A DNA stretch of 64,000 bases from assembly GCA_025558075.1 (NCBI GenBank), contig JAHLKF010000008.1, positions 682,001 through 746,000 on the forward strand, given 5' to 3'. A program made the position numbers and the translations under genes. Source of the stretch: Gaertneriomyces semiglobifer (Eukaryota > Chytridiomycota > Chytridiomycetes > Spizellomycetales > Spizellomycetaceae). Positions 22,898 to 33,516 of this stretch are shown in pieces (the first letter of the stretch is position 1; each line of letters starts with the position of its first letter). Below the pieces are notes generated by a model. It was not told the DNA's origin, searched no databases, and saw only the letters and a program-made list of their open reading frames with translations.

Positions 22898-24825
22898 ATG
22901 ACTCCTAATGCTATTTCCCTCCCAACAGAACCACTTCTCCCATTACTCACGGCTGCTCTCGTCACATAGTACGTGCATGTGTTGGACTCCATCGATCGCA
23001 TCCGCAGAAAACGTTTGGTACTAATAGTTTTAATCATGATTAGCTGCGAACTACATGGACCTGCGTTCTGCGTTGTCACGCAACCCAGCGACCACAAGCC
23101 GGATGGCAATGGTTTATTTGAAAGCCACGATGGCGAGGTCCATAGCCTACCTACTACGATCCAGAACCAGTCAAATCAGTCCACATCTTGCTCGGGCTGC
23201 ACCATCTCATTTGGTAACAGAGGAGTCACAGAGTCTCATTCAGAGCTAGGGGGACCTAAAGGATGTATGTCCTGGGACAGCGAATCACGCACGGCATACA
23301 TTTCTGGTTGGTTAACACTAAGAGAGAAGCAGTGCGAATGTCGCCAACCGATGCTAACGTTTGGTTGCCTAGGACACCACCCGTATCATGCTGCATCCTA
23401 CTCTGTTGTCCGGCAAGCTTGTGTTCAGAGGTAGGACTTGTCCATTGTTGCGCGTTAATACGTAGCCATGGATTAATGACAACTTTTGATTTGCAGCTTG
23501 AGCTGTGAGTTCTGTCCGGGACGAGAAGGTCCTATCCTCTTTGGAGACGATAGTACCGGCGGGGTACTATCGTACATGTTCAAAATTCGCGACAGCCAAG
23601 CCCGCGGATACCAGCGATGGTACAGCATCCTATTCATCAGCAGCGATCGCAGCTTTCTGGTCGCGTCCTGGCCATTTTTGGTTAGCAAGTTCCGCGCTAT
23701 CACAGCAGAGATGCAGACAAAAGCCGAGGTCACCTTTATGAGGGAAAAATCTGCAATGGAGGCTGCAGAAAGTGGCCTGCATCGCCAAGGCGCTTTCAAT
23801 CCATCCACCCCGACGCATTTTTTGCGGAGGCGCGGTCATCAAGCTCTACGGTTGTTGGCTGATATTGTGAACATGCCAGATCTGGGATTAAAGTTGCATC
23901 TGGGCCTTGCGTGGAGCCTGAAAGCGTATACAACTAGGGTGCACTTACTGAAACCTCCCGTCACCTCGGGTGTTCACCTACCTATTGGTGCGAAAGATTC
24001 CGTTTTCTCTGCCGGAAAGGCCACTCATGCTGGAGTAGTGAGGTTGCTGGGAACCAAAGCGTTTATCACTGCCTTCGGTGGCGCTGCCATTGGACACCAG
24101 CTGGTAATCCGTGGAAGCGATAAAAATGCGATATCATGCTTATTACTCTTCATTAAGGTGAGTTGGACTTTGGCTACAGCAGGCTTCGTCACTTTCATCT
24201 AAGTCTTTGTCCTTTGCATCAGAGTTTGCTGCCACCTCATGGGTGGCCAATGTGCAAGTTCAGCGATCAATATGATAGCACTTTGCTCTTGGGGATGCCG
24301 GCATTGGCAGCTGTCACACCTGTGGCTGGAACACACGATGTGGTCATACTGGGTAAGACACGCAGGGTGGCGGTGTTACGCCCAGAATCAAACTTAACAG
24401 TATTTCTTCGCAGACATAACGTTCGCCGGAGAGCTTGCAGGACACGGCAATGGACCCAGTGCACTGTCGAATGGCACTCTTCACGCATCAGTTACTTTGG
24501 ATTCGGCTGTGGCAGCCCAAGTGGAGCAATGCAGCTTTGTACAGGAAATCTCTGCATTGCTGCAATCACATACTGGAGCGGATGTAGTGGATGCGCAGCT
24601 CGCCAATTGCACCAAAGTCTGGCAGAGGTATGTGAACAGCAACAAACACAGACATGAAATGTTCACTTGCTTACCGTCACCGGCTGCAGCAAAGCGGCCC
24701 TGTTCGGCCGATTCAAAAGATCCGTGTGCGCTAACGATTCAGTCAGTTTGGGGAAGTTTCTGCGTAGCATTCGCGCAAAGCAAACGGACCTGCCTCTGCT
24801 ATCTTGTTGGTCTCGGCACGTATGA
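22898..24825 (+). CDS. FLCN: Folliculin (FLCN/Lst7)
   Basis: A DENN-type protein that acts as a GAP for RagC/D-type GTPases on the lysosome/vacuole in TORC1 nutrient signalling. The exon-1 ATG at 22898 ends LTAALVTY, splicing to CELHGPAFC at 23044 in phase, matching the folliculin N-terminus. Further blocks are CSGC, HPYHAASYSVVRQACVQ, then SLSCEFCPGREGPILFGDD and RDSQARGYQRWYSILFIS, VASWPFLVSKFRAI (longin domain). The C-terminal DENN part includes HLGLAWSLKAY, GAAIGHQLVIRG, VVDAQLANCTKVWQ and a last exon KAALFGRFKRS...SLGKFLRSIRAKQ, stop at 24825. Six or more introns. Identification rests on the very well conserved longin block. Confidence 0.9.
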
Positions 24826-25127
24826 GGATATAGATTGTGACCATCAAGATCAAACAGATCTTTACCGTTTCGGCAGATGTAGATGGAGACTGTCTGAACC
24901 AGTCGCGTCAGGGAGTCCGCATCGCGGAGTATACTTCGCAACTTGCATTCAAATGCGATACTATGGAAGTGCACTTGAGTAATGAGTGACTGGATAGTCG
25001 ATTTTGGTCGCGACCGACCATTGCGCGCCAATCGCTTCAGGAGATCAGGACGATGGATTTGCTGGGACCTAACAACCAAGTCTCTGAGATACTCGTGGAT
25101 CACGGGCCACTTTGGAGGGAAAGACAT
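24663..25127 (-). CDS. Hypothetical protein, antisense-overlapping folliculin 3' end
   Basis: A 154-aa frame from the ATG at 25127: MSFPPKWPVIHEYLRDLVVR, then RPDLLKRLARNGRSRPKS, LRSILRDADSLTRLVQT. Its 3' part overlaps the last folliculin exon (24690-24825) on the other strand, and possible donors (GTGCAC near 24975) suggest the true 3' structure may differ. It is supported mainly by helical composition and by an E2F-like/MCB pair immediately upstream. No family recognised. Confidence 0.35.
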   Translation of the reverse strand: MSFPPKWPVIHEYLRDLVVRSQQIHRPDLLKRLARNGRSRPKSTIQSLITQVHFHSIAFECKLRSILRDADSLTRLVQTVSIYICRNGKDLFDLDGHNLYPHTCRDQQDSRGRSVCFARMLRRNFPKLTESLAHTDLLNRPNRAALLQPVTVSK

Positions 25128-25145
25128 TTGACTATTATTTTTTGG

Positions 25146-25163
25146 TTTCCGCGCGAAACGCGT
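25146..25163. promoter_or_regulatory. E2F-like TTTCCGCGCGAAA fused to MCB ACGCGT
   Basis: Two G1/S-type motifs overlap by one base, ending 19 bp upstream of the ATG at 25127 (minus strand). Consensus knowledge of E2F and MBF sites supports the reading; activity is inferred. Confidence 0.4.
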
Positions 25164-25468
25164 GCGTGTAGTGCGCGATTGTGACGGCAAATGATACCCC
25201 CCATATATTGCCCGATCAATATGACGAACGCCAAGATGTTCTAAGTCACGAGTGGTGTGATCAAGCAATGGAGATTGAATGCATGGAAAGAGATCAGAGT
25301 TTATAAGGAGGCGCCCCCCGAACTATGTCGGTAGCCCGATCTCACCGCCTATTGTAGGAAGAGGCCCTAAATTTGTCAGTTTAAGTAATGAGTCGAGAAT
25401 GGTATCTTCCGGCGAATACAGGTTTTTGAGTGGCAACGTATATATTTGACCACGCAACGCCAACAGCC

Positions 25469-26614
25469 TTATGTCCGCCTGAACGTCCGGCCACTAAAGA
25501 GGAGGCCCTTAGCATTTCGAAGTGAGCAGTGCGCACTGGTAAAGCTGAATATCCATACCTGGCCGTCTTCTTCTCTTTCTGACTGTCGGGTTGTTCTGGC
25601 TTCGCCCGATTCAGGACTTTCAGGAATGAATCAACCCGTGTTCTCATACGTGAATGCATGTAAGCCTTCGACGCCTTGATGTGATAATGTAAATAGTCCC
25701 GGAAGAGCTGAATGCGGGAAATGCATGTTGGAGCAGCACCGCCAGCAAAGTGACGCGGGAACAAAACTGAAGGACAACAATTTAAGTAGGCTAAACAAGC
25801 AGTGACCAGCATCGGGATACTCATACCGAAAGTGACATATCCGAGCCACTCATTTTCCTCAACTCCTGGAACCCCACGAAGCTCTAATGGTGGCTCGCGA
25901 TGAGTATACAATACTTGGGGGGCATTCTGAATAGCCGGAGAGCGACGAGCATCGACAAATTCTTGTAAGAACACCTTGCCAAAGATACGGTCTGTCTCCT
26001 CTTTGAACATTGTCGAGAAGATAACCGTCACACGGTCATGTTGGGCTTTGATATAGTACGCCTCTTCATCACGATAGCGAGCAATCATTAGATCGGAGTC
26101 TCGGCCCTCCTGCTGCGCCGTAAACGCAGCTTCAAAAGGAGCAGCGAGTGCGTTTCGCTTTAGCAACGCAACTTTTTGAACGAGAGTTTCTACATGGACC
26201 GCCGATTCAGACATGTTGGTAAAGGTATATTCAAATCATATGCATTGGAAATTACCTTTATCCTCTGGAGGGCTCTGAACGTCGATGCTTAAGCTAATAT
26301 GGTAACCTTCCTCGGGGGTTGTCAAGAGAGATCCATACTCGCGTTCCATGATGGCATCGGCTCCGTACTTTTGTAAATCAGGGTAGCATCTCAAATACAT
26401 ACTGATCAGCAGCACAGTTTTCGACTCTGGTGTGCTGAGCTTATAAGTTACACCGTCAAAGTCTGCGATGTTCATCGAGACCTTTTCAGGTTCCCTGGCA
26501 CAGATAGTGTTAATCGCGGGCGAGAAACGCCAGTTAAAACCGTACACACCCATTGAATCGTTCCCGAAGGGTTTCCTCCAGAATCTTATTGCTGGGCTGC
26601 AGATCTATCAACAT
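25469..26614 (-). CDS. ARPC2: ARP2/3 complex subunit 2 (ARPC2, p34)
   Basis: A core subunit of the actin-branching ARP2/3 complex. Exon 1 (ATG at 26614) gives [20 protein letters not shown], then after introns come [85 protein letters not shown] and [36 protein letters not shown] last short exon (acceptor TTTAG near 25494) yields SGRTFRRT, stop at 25469, equivalent to the family tail. All join in phase. Full-length ARPC2 of about 300 aa. Confidence 0.95.
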
Positions 26615-26978
26615 TGTGGCGACAGGATATCAATTCTTCTCTGTAAGACCCCGGATAACGCTATTTACGCGACGTAAGGAACCTCCTTGGGTCGTTCAAG
26701 GGTGGGATAGCACCAGCAACTATTCTCAATGATGAGAGATATAGATTAGCTTGGGCGCTGGCGGTGTCACTGCTGTAAAAAAAGTATTGTAGCGTTTTCA
26801 AGGGACAACGCCGTGGAGGTTGTTTGGACGCGGGCGGCTGCTTGTTGGGATCAAAGTGACTCGCGCGTGGCTAGTACGTTTTCATAATTCAACAGATCAC
26901 AGCTACGCAGACAGACAGGTTTAAAGGTCGCCAACCCACAAAAGTGCACGAAGAGAGTCAGTCGAACCAGCGTTGAGC
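26615..26978. other. Divergent promoter ARPC2 / RPN5
   Basis: 364 bp between divergent starts; GC-rich next to RPN5. I looked for the proteasome-associated PACE element and saw none; no gene. Confidence 0.5.
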
Positions 26979-28879
26979 ATGGACAACATCGAAAAGCCAA
27001 AAGCCGATCTCTCGGAGTTGGCAGCATCACAGATCCCCGAAGCAGAACAGCTCGCGCAGGTGGGAGATTTCACGCAGGTTTGGTTTTGTACTTGAATTGC
27101 GGTATTCACATCCATCATTCGCATTGAAGCAAGGGAAAACGGATGAGGCGTTTGAAAAGCTGTTGTCATTGGAAAAACAAAGTCGTGTAGCAGCGGACCT
27201 TTCCTCCAATACCAAGGCATTATCAGCCATTGTGCGCATCTGCTGCCAATTAGGCTTGTGGACCCAACTGAACGACTATGTCACGCTGCTATCCAAGAAG
27301 CATGGTCTGCTGAAGCAGGTTTGTAGTTATGACATGCCCATGAGCGTCCTCTCTCCTTACGCTCAAGTTCGTGTAGGCCGTGACAGATATGATCAAACAA
27401 GCGGTTGAGTGCATTGACAAAACACCTGACTCGGCAACAAAAATGGAACTGCTGAACACGCTGCGAACTGTAACAGCAGGAAAGGTACGTAACGAGCATA
27501 ACACCCGTCCATTTCGTGTTAACTTGATGTTGCCCATCCTTTGCAGATTTTTGTGGAAGTCGAAAGGGCACGCGTTTCTAGGATCTTGGCCAGCATTAAG
27601 GAGTCAGAAGGCAACATTGCAGAAGCATTCGATATTCTGCAAGAATTGCAAGTGGAAACTTTCGGCTCTATGGAAAAGCGGGAAAAGACGGACTTTATTC
27701 TGGAGCAAATGCGCCTCGCGCTTGCCAAAAGCGACTTTTCCAGAGCTCAGATTATCAGCCGTAAAATAAACACAAAGTTCTTCAAGGAGACGGAGAATCA
27801 AGTAAGATCCACCTGCGTGACAGCCTTACCTGTGTCGCGATTGTCGCTCATTGCAGGCCCTATCAGGATCTCAAACTGCGCTATTACAACCTCATGATCC
27901 AATATGCTGTTCATGAAAACCAATATCTCCAAGTGTGCAAGTATTTCCGCCAAATTTTTGACACACCCAAAGTACAGGAAAAGGAAGAGCAATGGACGGA
28001 GGTAAATACAAATCGCATTTCCACATTACGAGGTGCTCATTCTTTGGATCAGGTCCTTCAAAACATTGTATATTTCATTATTCTCTCGCCTTACGACAAC
28101 GAGCAATCTGATCTTATACACCGAGTCTACGAAGAACCGAAGCTTGCCAAGATTGGCATTTACAAGTATGAGCGCCTTTGTACTGTTTGAGCCCATATTA
28201 CTGCTCTAACAATTACACTCCCTGCATAGAGATTTCCTAAAATGCTTCATTACCAATGAACTGATGCGCTGGCCGAAGATTGAGGAGATTTATGGCCATT
28301 TGTGGAAGGCGAATCAGTTTTTCGATGATAAGAGTGAAGAAGGCAAAAAACACTGTCAGGATCTTCACCGACGCGTAATCGAACATGTGGGGTGCTTCGT
28401 CTTTCATTCATTCTAGCGCACCATTGCGTGACTGACATGTGCTGGCGTTTAGAACATTCGCGTTATCGGAGGTTACTACAGCCGTGTCACAGTGAAGCGA
28501 CTGACGCAGCTCTTGGATCTATCCAGTGAGGTAAATCGTTGCAAATATACACTCATCGCCATGAGCCTCCACTAATATGTGCTTTGACAGGAAGCGGAAC
28601 GGTTCCTCTCCGACCTAGTGGTGAACAAAACCGTCCAAGCGCGGATCGACAGACCAGCAGGAATTGTATCCTTTAAGCAAAAGGCAAACCCCAACACTGT
28701 GCTGAATGAGTGGTCTATGAACATCAACTCCCTTCTTGACCTGTAAGTGGACATGGAGATATTATCAACGGCCCTCCGTACTTGCTTCTGATACATGTTT
28801 ATTTAGAATCGTGAAAACCACACATCTAATCACCAAGGAAGAGATGGTAAACAACAGCGGGCTTGCGAAAGCTGTATAA
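26979..28879 (+). CDS. RPN5: 26S proteasome regulatory subunit RPN5 (PSMD12)
   Basis: A PCI-domain subunit of the proteasome 19S lid. Exon 1 starts [14 protein letters not shown]; at least seven small introns follow. Diagnostic blocks are [98 protein letters not shown] and [20 protein letters not shown]. After these come [39 protein letters not shown] and [13 protein letters not shown], stop at 28879. Length and order fit the family. The last eight residues after EEM are atypical and may instead be spliced. Confidence 0.94.
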
Positions 28880-29387
28880 GAAAGAAATATGAGGACATCC
28901 ACATTCTTAAAGCGCACTTTTGATGAGGTTAACCCATCCTATATTTTTCACGGAGGCGGTGCGATTGGGGCTGGCTGTACAGTAGCCATAGACTCCCAGA
29001 TGCTGTACTATGCGACCACAGCTCACCAGGCAGTTAACCTCTAGGGCTTGGACAGGTGGCACGTCTAGTAACTGATGAAATATATCTGGCCATCCCTAGT
29101 GACCGGCGTCTCTAAGTACACACATCTAAGCTGTTGGCAAGCCTCCACGCTCGCTCAGGCAGGAACGGGTAAAAGAAAGGCTACTTTTAACGTAACAGTG
29201 CAACTCCCTTGATGAGTTTACCTCACGCTCGTTTCGTCCGCCCCAAGACTACTACTACTTGCCCGTCGCAGTTGTCCGCAAAATGCTTCGTCAAGGATAG
29301 AGGCAGCAGGAGTTACCGCTTGCTTGAAGATCCACAGTTGGATGTCGCGAGGGCAGTTCACGTCAAATGTTACAAGCGTTCCAATGT
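28880..29387. other. Spacer between RPN5 and Alba gene
   Basis: About 500 bp between convergent stops. One 51-codon frame starting at about 28889 is present but shows no recognisable content. No RNA gene seen. Confidence 0.45.
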
Positions 29388-29828
29388 TCAGCTCTCTGTA
29401 GCTTCAGATCTTCGCGTGGAGAACAGTCTTAACCGTATCGCTGGCACATATCGGGTGACGAGCAATCTATCCAGATCATCTTCCACAGGTTCCCATATGT
29501 CTGTCGCCTCGATGTTGAAGATCTCAGTCTCTTGCCTCAGTTTGTTATCCAGTCTGCGCTTCACAATCTCTGTGACTGTCACCGCCTTATTAATGGTGTT
29601 CCCACGTCCAGTAATTACTACGCTATCGAACGTTTCATTCTGATTTGAAGAGCGATGTTGAAGGCATGTAAATCATGACAAGTACAAGGTTTTGGACAGT
29701 ACCTGTAGCATGCTCAATGCGTTGTTAACATACGTACGCACTTTACCCTGGCTGCTAATCAACAGCTCATTCTGGGCAGCCTCCGCCTTGAGCTCTTCTC
29801 CGACCGTTTTCCTTCGGTACTTGTCCAT
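29388..29828 (-). CDS. Alba-domain nucleic-acid-binding protein
   Basis: Two exons. The first starts at the ATG 29828 (MDKYRRKTVGEELKAEAAQN, then ISSQGKVRTYVNNALSML) and ends at a GTACTG donor near 29701. The second, after an AAATCAG acceptor, gives the Alba core SVVITGRGNTINKAVTVTEI, VKRRLDNKLRQ, DIWEPVEDDLDRLLVTRYVP and ends ATES at 29388. Gly-Arg-Gly plus INKAV/EIVKRR is the Alba signature shared by RNase P/MRP Rpp25/Pop6-like proteins and other RNA- or chromatin-binding Alba proteins. About 125 aa. Whether it serves RNase P, translation or chromatin cannot be told. Confidence 0.8.
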
Positions 29829-30067
29829 CGCATTGTCAGTTTCACAAAGACGTTTGGTTGTCTGCGAGATTTATGAACCTCGCGTTATCGATATTTCAGG
29901 AAGGTTGGTTCGCATTTGGAGCGTATTTTGGTAGAACAGGTACAGTGCCCTGGGAGATGAGAATGTCATATCATTGAGCAGAACATAGAGTGGCGGCTAC
30001 TGCACAGCTCCTGCAAGGACTACGCCAAGACGGCAAAGCGAATGTCACTGTTATGCGTGGACGCTCC

Positions 30068-30460
30068 TCATGCTTTGTCCACAATATTGAGATCCGACCA
30101 CAGAGTTGGCTCCAAATCAGGCAAAGCGATGAAACAGAAGTACTGAATCGATCATAGACAATGCTACTGTAACCTTCATCATCAACCCAAGTCTTCCGTT
30201 GGTTGGACGGAAGTAATGCCATTAGATGTGCTATGACGCTGCAATGTACTTGCCCGACAGTGACGGTAAAATGTTTGAGCATGTTACGTCTTCGATAGAC
30301 GTGCTCGACCTCTAGCACTCTAATGGCGTCGCTGGTTTGAGAGATGGCTCCTTGAGCTTGGCCACCGACCTTTACCATTGCATTTGGTCTGAACGAAAGT
30401 ATCAACGAACACGGATGCGAGGTGTCGAGCATCGGCAAAACGCATCATCGCTCGCAGCAT
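30068..30460 (-). CDS. Small three-exon protein of unknown function
   Basis: The ATG at 30460 starts MLRAMMRFADARHLASVF then VDTFVQTKCN, meeting a GTAAAG donor. The next segment reads AISQTSDAIRVLEVEHVYRR, MLKHFTVTVGQVHCSV, AHLMALLPSNQRKTW; a further intron (GTTGAT...GATTCAG) joins YFCFIALPDLEPTLWSDLNI then VDKA and a TGA at 30068-30070. The W-to-Y join is in phase; the exact border of the first intron is less certain. Composition is protein-like throughout, with no membrane segment. Not recognised. It lies between the Alba gene and STT3, divergent from STT3. Confidence 0.45.
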
Positions 30461-30796
30461 CACCAAATGCAATGACCCATCCTTTTGCCGCGTAGACTAT
30501 CCATGCGCTGTAGTGCTGGAGCGGCAGAAACACTCAAGAGGGTGGTTCTGTCCAGAATCTGGCGCAGCTGCCCATTAGTGGTCACGTGACCGCTTCAAGG
30601 CGTTCGCGCAAAGGGCGGTTTGGACAAGGCAAGATCTGCCAAACGGGCAGCACATCGCACAGCACACATCGCACGCAGTTCAAGATCCAAGAGGAGAGGA
30701 CGCTCAGGGCGATCGTTGTGGACTAAGGTAGCTGGCGTTCGATTGGCCCCGACGAAGAAGGAACGCGTGAGATCCTTCAGGTGTTAGTTCATCACG
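30461..30796. other. Upstream region of STT3
   Basis: 336 bp, GC-rich, with CACGTG at about 30583 (inside GTCACGTGAC, a CPF1/bHLH-type palindrome). No gene recognised. Confidence 0.45.
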
Positions 30797-33306
30797 ATGC
30801 TCTCATTGAGCCGTTCAAGTGGTTCGTCTTAATCAGCATATCTGACGCCTGATCTACCGGTGTTAACGATGTTGCATTTTTGGTAGAGAGTGTATGGCTG
30901 AAGGTGACCATTTTATCGCTCATATCAATCCTAGCATTCGCATCTCGACTATTCTCGGTCTTACGTTTCGGTAAGTGCACGGCCTTCATGCAACCTTACC
31001 TTTTCTTTTTGTCAACATTAATGGCCTCCCTGCCGCAATATTGTCGTGTCTAATCATGCTTTTCGTCTGGCCACATAGAAAGTGTCATTCATGAATTTGA
31101 TCCTTGGTTCAACTACCGCACGACTGTAGAGCTTGTTGAAAATGGTTTCTACGACTTTGTCAACTGGTTTGATGAACTGTCGTGGTACCCACTAGGTCGT
31201 GTGGTTGGAGGCACCGTCTACCCAGGCATCATGGTTACGGCAGGCATCATCTTCAAAGGACTGAGGGCATTAAACTTCCCGATTCATATTCGTGAAGTTT
31301 GTGTGTTCCTCGCCCCATTGTTCTCCGCGTTCACTGCCATAGCAGCATACTTGCTGACGACGGAGATGAAATCCTCATCTGCTGGCCTACTTGCAGCTGC
31401 ATTCTTGGGCATCGCACCAGGGTACATCTCCCGTTCAGTTGCGGGTTCCTACGATAACGAGGGCATTGCCATTTTCCTCTTGGTTTTCACCTTTTACTTA
31501 TGGATCAAAGCTGTCAAGCTAGGATCTGCCTTCTACGGAGCGATGACAGCGCTGTTTTACTTCTGGATGGTGTCTGCGTGGGGAGGCTACGTCTTCATTA
31601 CGAATCTGATTCCACTCCACGTTTTTGCCTTGATCCTCATGGGGCGCTTTTCCATGCGCTTATACGTTTCATATTCGACATTTTACGCGATTGGTACCAT
31701 ATCGTCCATGATCATACCATTTGTCGGTTTCCAACCGACCAGGACGAGCGAGCACATGGCAGCATTGGGTGAGCAAACTTTGCGTCGAGAACGCCCGGAT
31801 CTTCAGTGGCTCACCAATTTCTATTTACGTAGGCATATTTGGACTACTTCAAATCTACGCTTTTGTTGAGTTAATCAGAAGCCATCTCTCTTCAAGCCAA
31901 TTCCAAGCCTTGTTCTATGGCTTGATAGCTGGATTCTTTGCTGTCGGCTTAGCTGGATTAGTAGCGCTCACACTTACTGGCTATATTGCACCATGGACGG
32001 GGCGTTTCTATTCACTGTGGGATACCGGATATGCAAAGAAGTACATTCCAATCATTGCATCCGTCTCTGAGCACCAACCGACATCATGGACATCATTCTT
32101 CTTTGATTTGCAAGTCTTGGTGGCCCTATTTCCCGCGGGCATTTATTTCTGCTTCAAAGAGTTGCGTGATGAGCATGTGTTTGTTCTCCTTTATGCGGCA
32201 ACTGCATCGTACTTTGCTGGCGTGATGGTTCGCCTCATGTTGACATTGACCCCGATTGTGTGTGTCGCATCTGCAATTGCAGTTTCGACTGCTTATGAAA
32301 CGTATCTGGTTGATCCGAAGCCAGCGGCTGCACAGTCACCGTCGGACTCAGCTGACAGAAAAGTCAAGGAGGGAAAAGCTCCGAAAGCTGGACCTAAGAG
32401 GATTGGAATATGGGGACTAGAGACTCGAATTGCGACGGTCGCTTCTATCACGGTCATCTTGATCCAATTTGCTCTCCACTGCACGTGGGTTACGTCAAAT
32501 GCCTACTCCTCACCTTCAGTCGTACTGGCCTCCCGAAAGCCAGATGGATCGCAGCACATTATTGACGACTTCCGTGAAGCCTACAATTGGTTGCGTCAGA
32601 ACACTGATGAGAAGGCCAAGGTTATGGCATGGTGGGACTATGGTTATCAGCTCACTGGTATGTCCAACCGGACGGTATTAGTGGATAACAACACCTGGAA
32701 CAACACCCATATCGCCACTGTCGGGAAGGCCTTCGCATCATCTGAGGAAGTTTCCTACGAGGTGATGAGAAAGTTGGATGTAGACTACATCCTTGTGGTT
32801 TTTGGCGGTGCTATCGGATACTCTGGCGATGACATCAACAAATTCCTTTGGATGATTCGTATTGGAGAGGGCGTCTACCCTGACGAAGTCAGTGAGAGAG
32901 CTTTCTTCACCGAACAAGGGGAATATAGGGTTGATGAAGGAGCCTCACCAACCATGAAGAACAGTTTGCTGTATAAATTGTCGTATTACCGGTTCCCAGA
33001 GTTGTTCAGAGGTGGCCCAGCACACGACAGTGTCCGGGGTGCACAAATACCAAACACGCCTATTACGTTGACAACTGTTGACGAAGGTGAATATGGCTTC
33101 ATATTCATAACTGCTGCCATTTACTAACTTAATCCAAAACAGCCTATACGACGGAAAACTGGATTGTGCGAATATACCAGGTGAAAAAGCCTGATAATAT
33201 TGGAAGACCGTTGTCGGCAGCCGCGAGCTTCGGAAAGAAGCGTCGGCGAAGGTCCCGCAAGAAGGTCGCTGGTTCCCGAGGACAGAGGCGGGATGCGGAT
33301 GAGTAG
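30797..33306 (+). CDS. STT3: Oligosaccharyltransferase catalytic subunit STT3
   Basis: The catalytic subunit of the ER N-glycosylation complex. A small first exon (ATG at 30797 to 30821) splices in phase to 30887 ([26 protein letters not shown]). After the next intron come [14 protein letters not shown] (first DxD-type acidic site), [36 protein letters not shown] and [15 protein letters not shown] (the external-loop SEHMAA). Following blocks are [40 protein letters not shown], the WWDYGYQ acceptor-binding motif, the NNTWNNTH glycosylated loop, and [14 protein letters not shown]. The last exon reads [17 protein letters not shown] and a basic tail, stop at 33306. About 11-13 hydrophobic segments. 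Full length. Confidence 0.96.
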
Positions 33307-33516
33307 ATATAGGTCATCATTGATACATTCCATCCATGTAAAGTAAGCCGTTTTCGACAAGGATCCGGCACGCAGTCTTGTGTAAGTCGGACTTGAAGTA
33401 TTGGCAATGTTGGCATTCCTGAGATACCACGTATAAGGCTCTATAATTTACAAGCAGTAACTGTGCCAATACTCATTAGTAGAGCGCAAATTACGTGATA
33501 ACTATATTAGGAACGC

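Noticed and set aside
28889..29044. 51-codon plus-strand frame after RPN5
   Set aside because: No splice support or recognisable family; likely chance in the 3' UTR.
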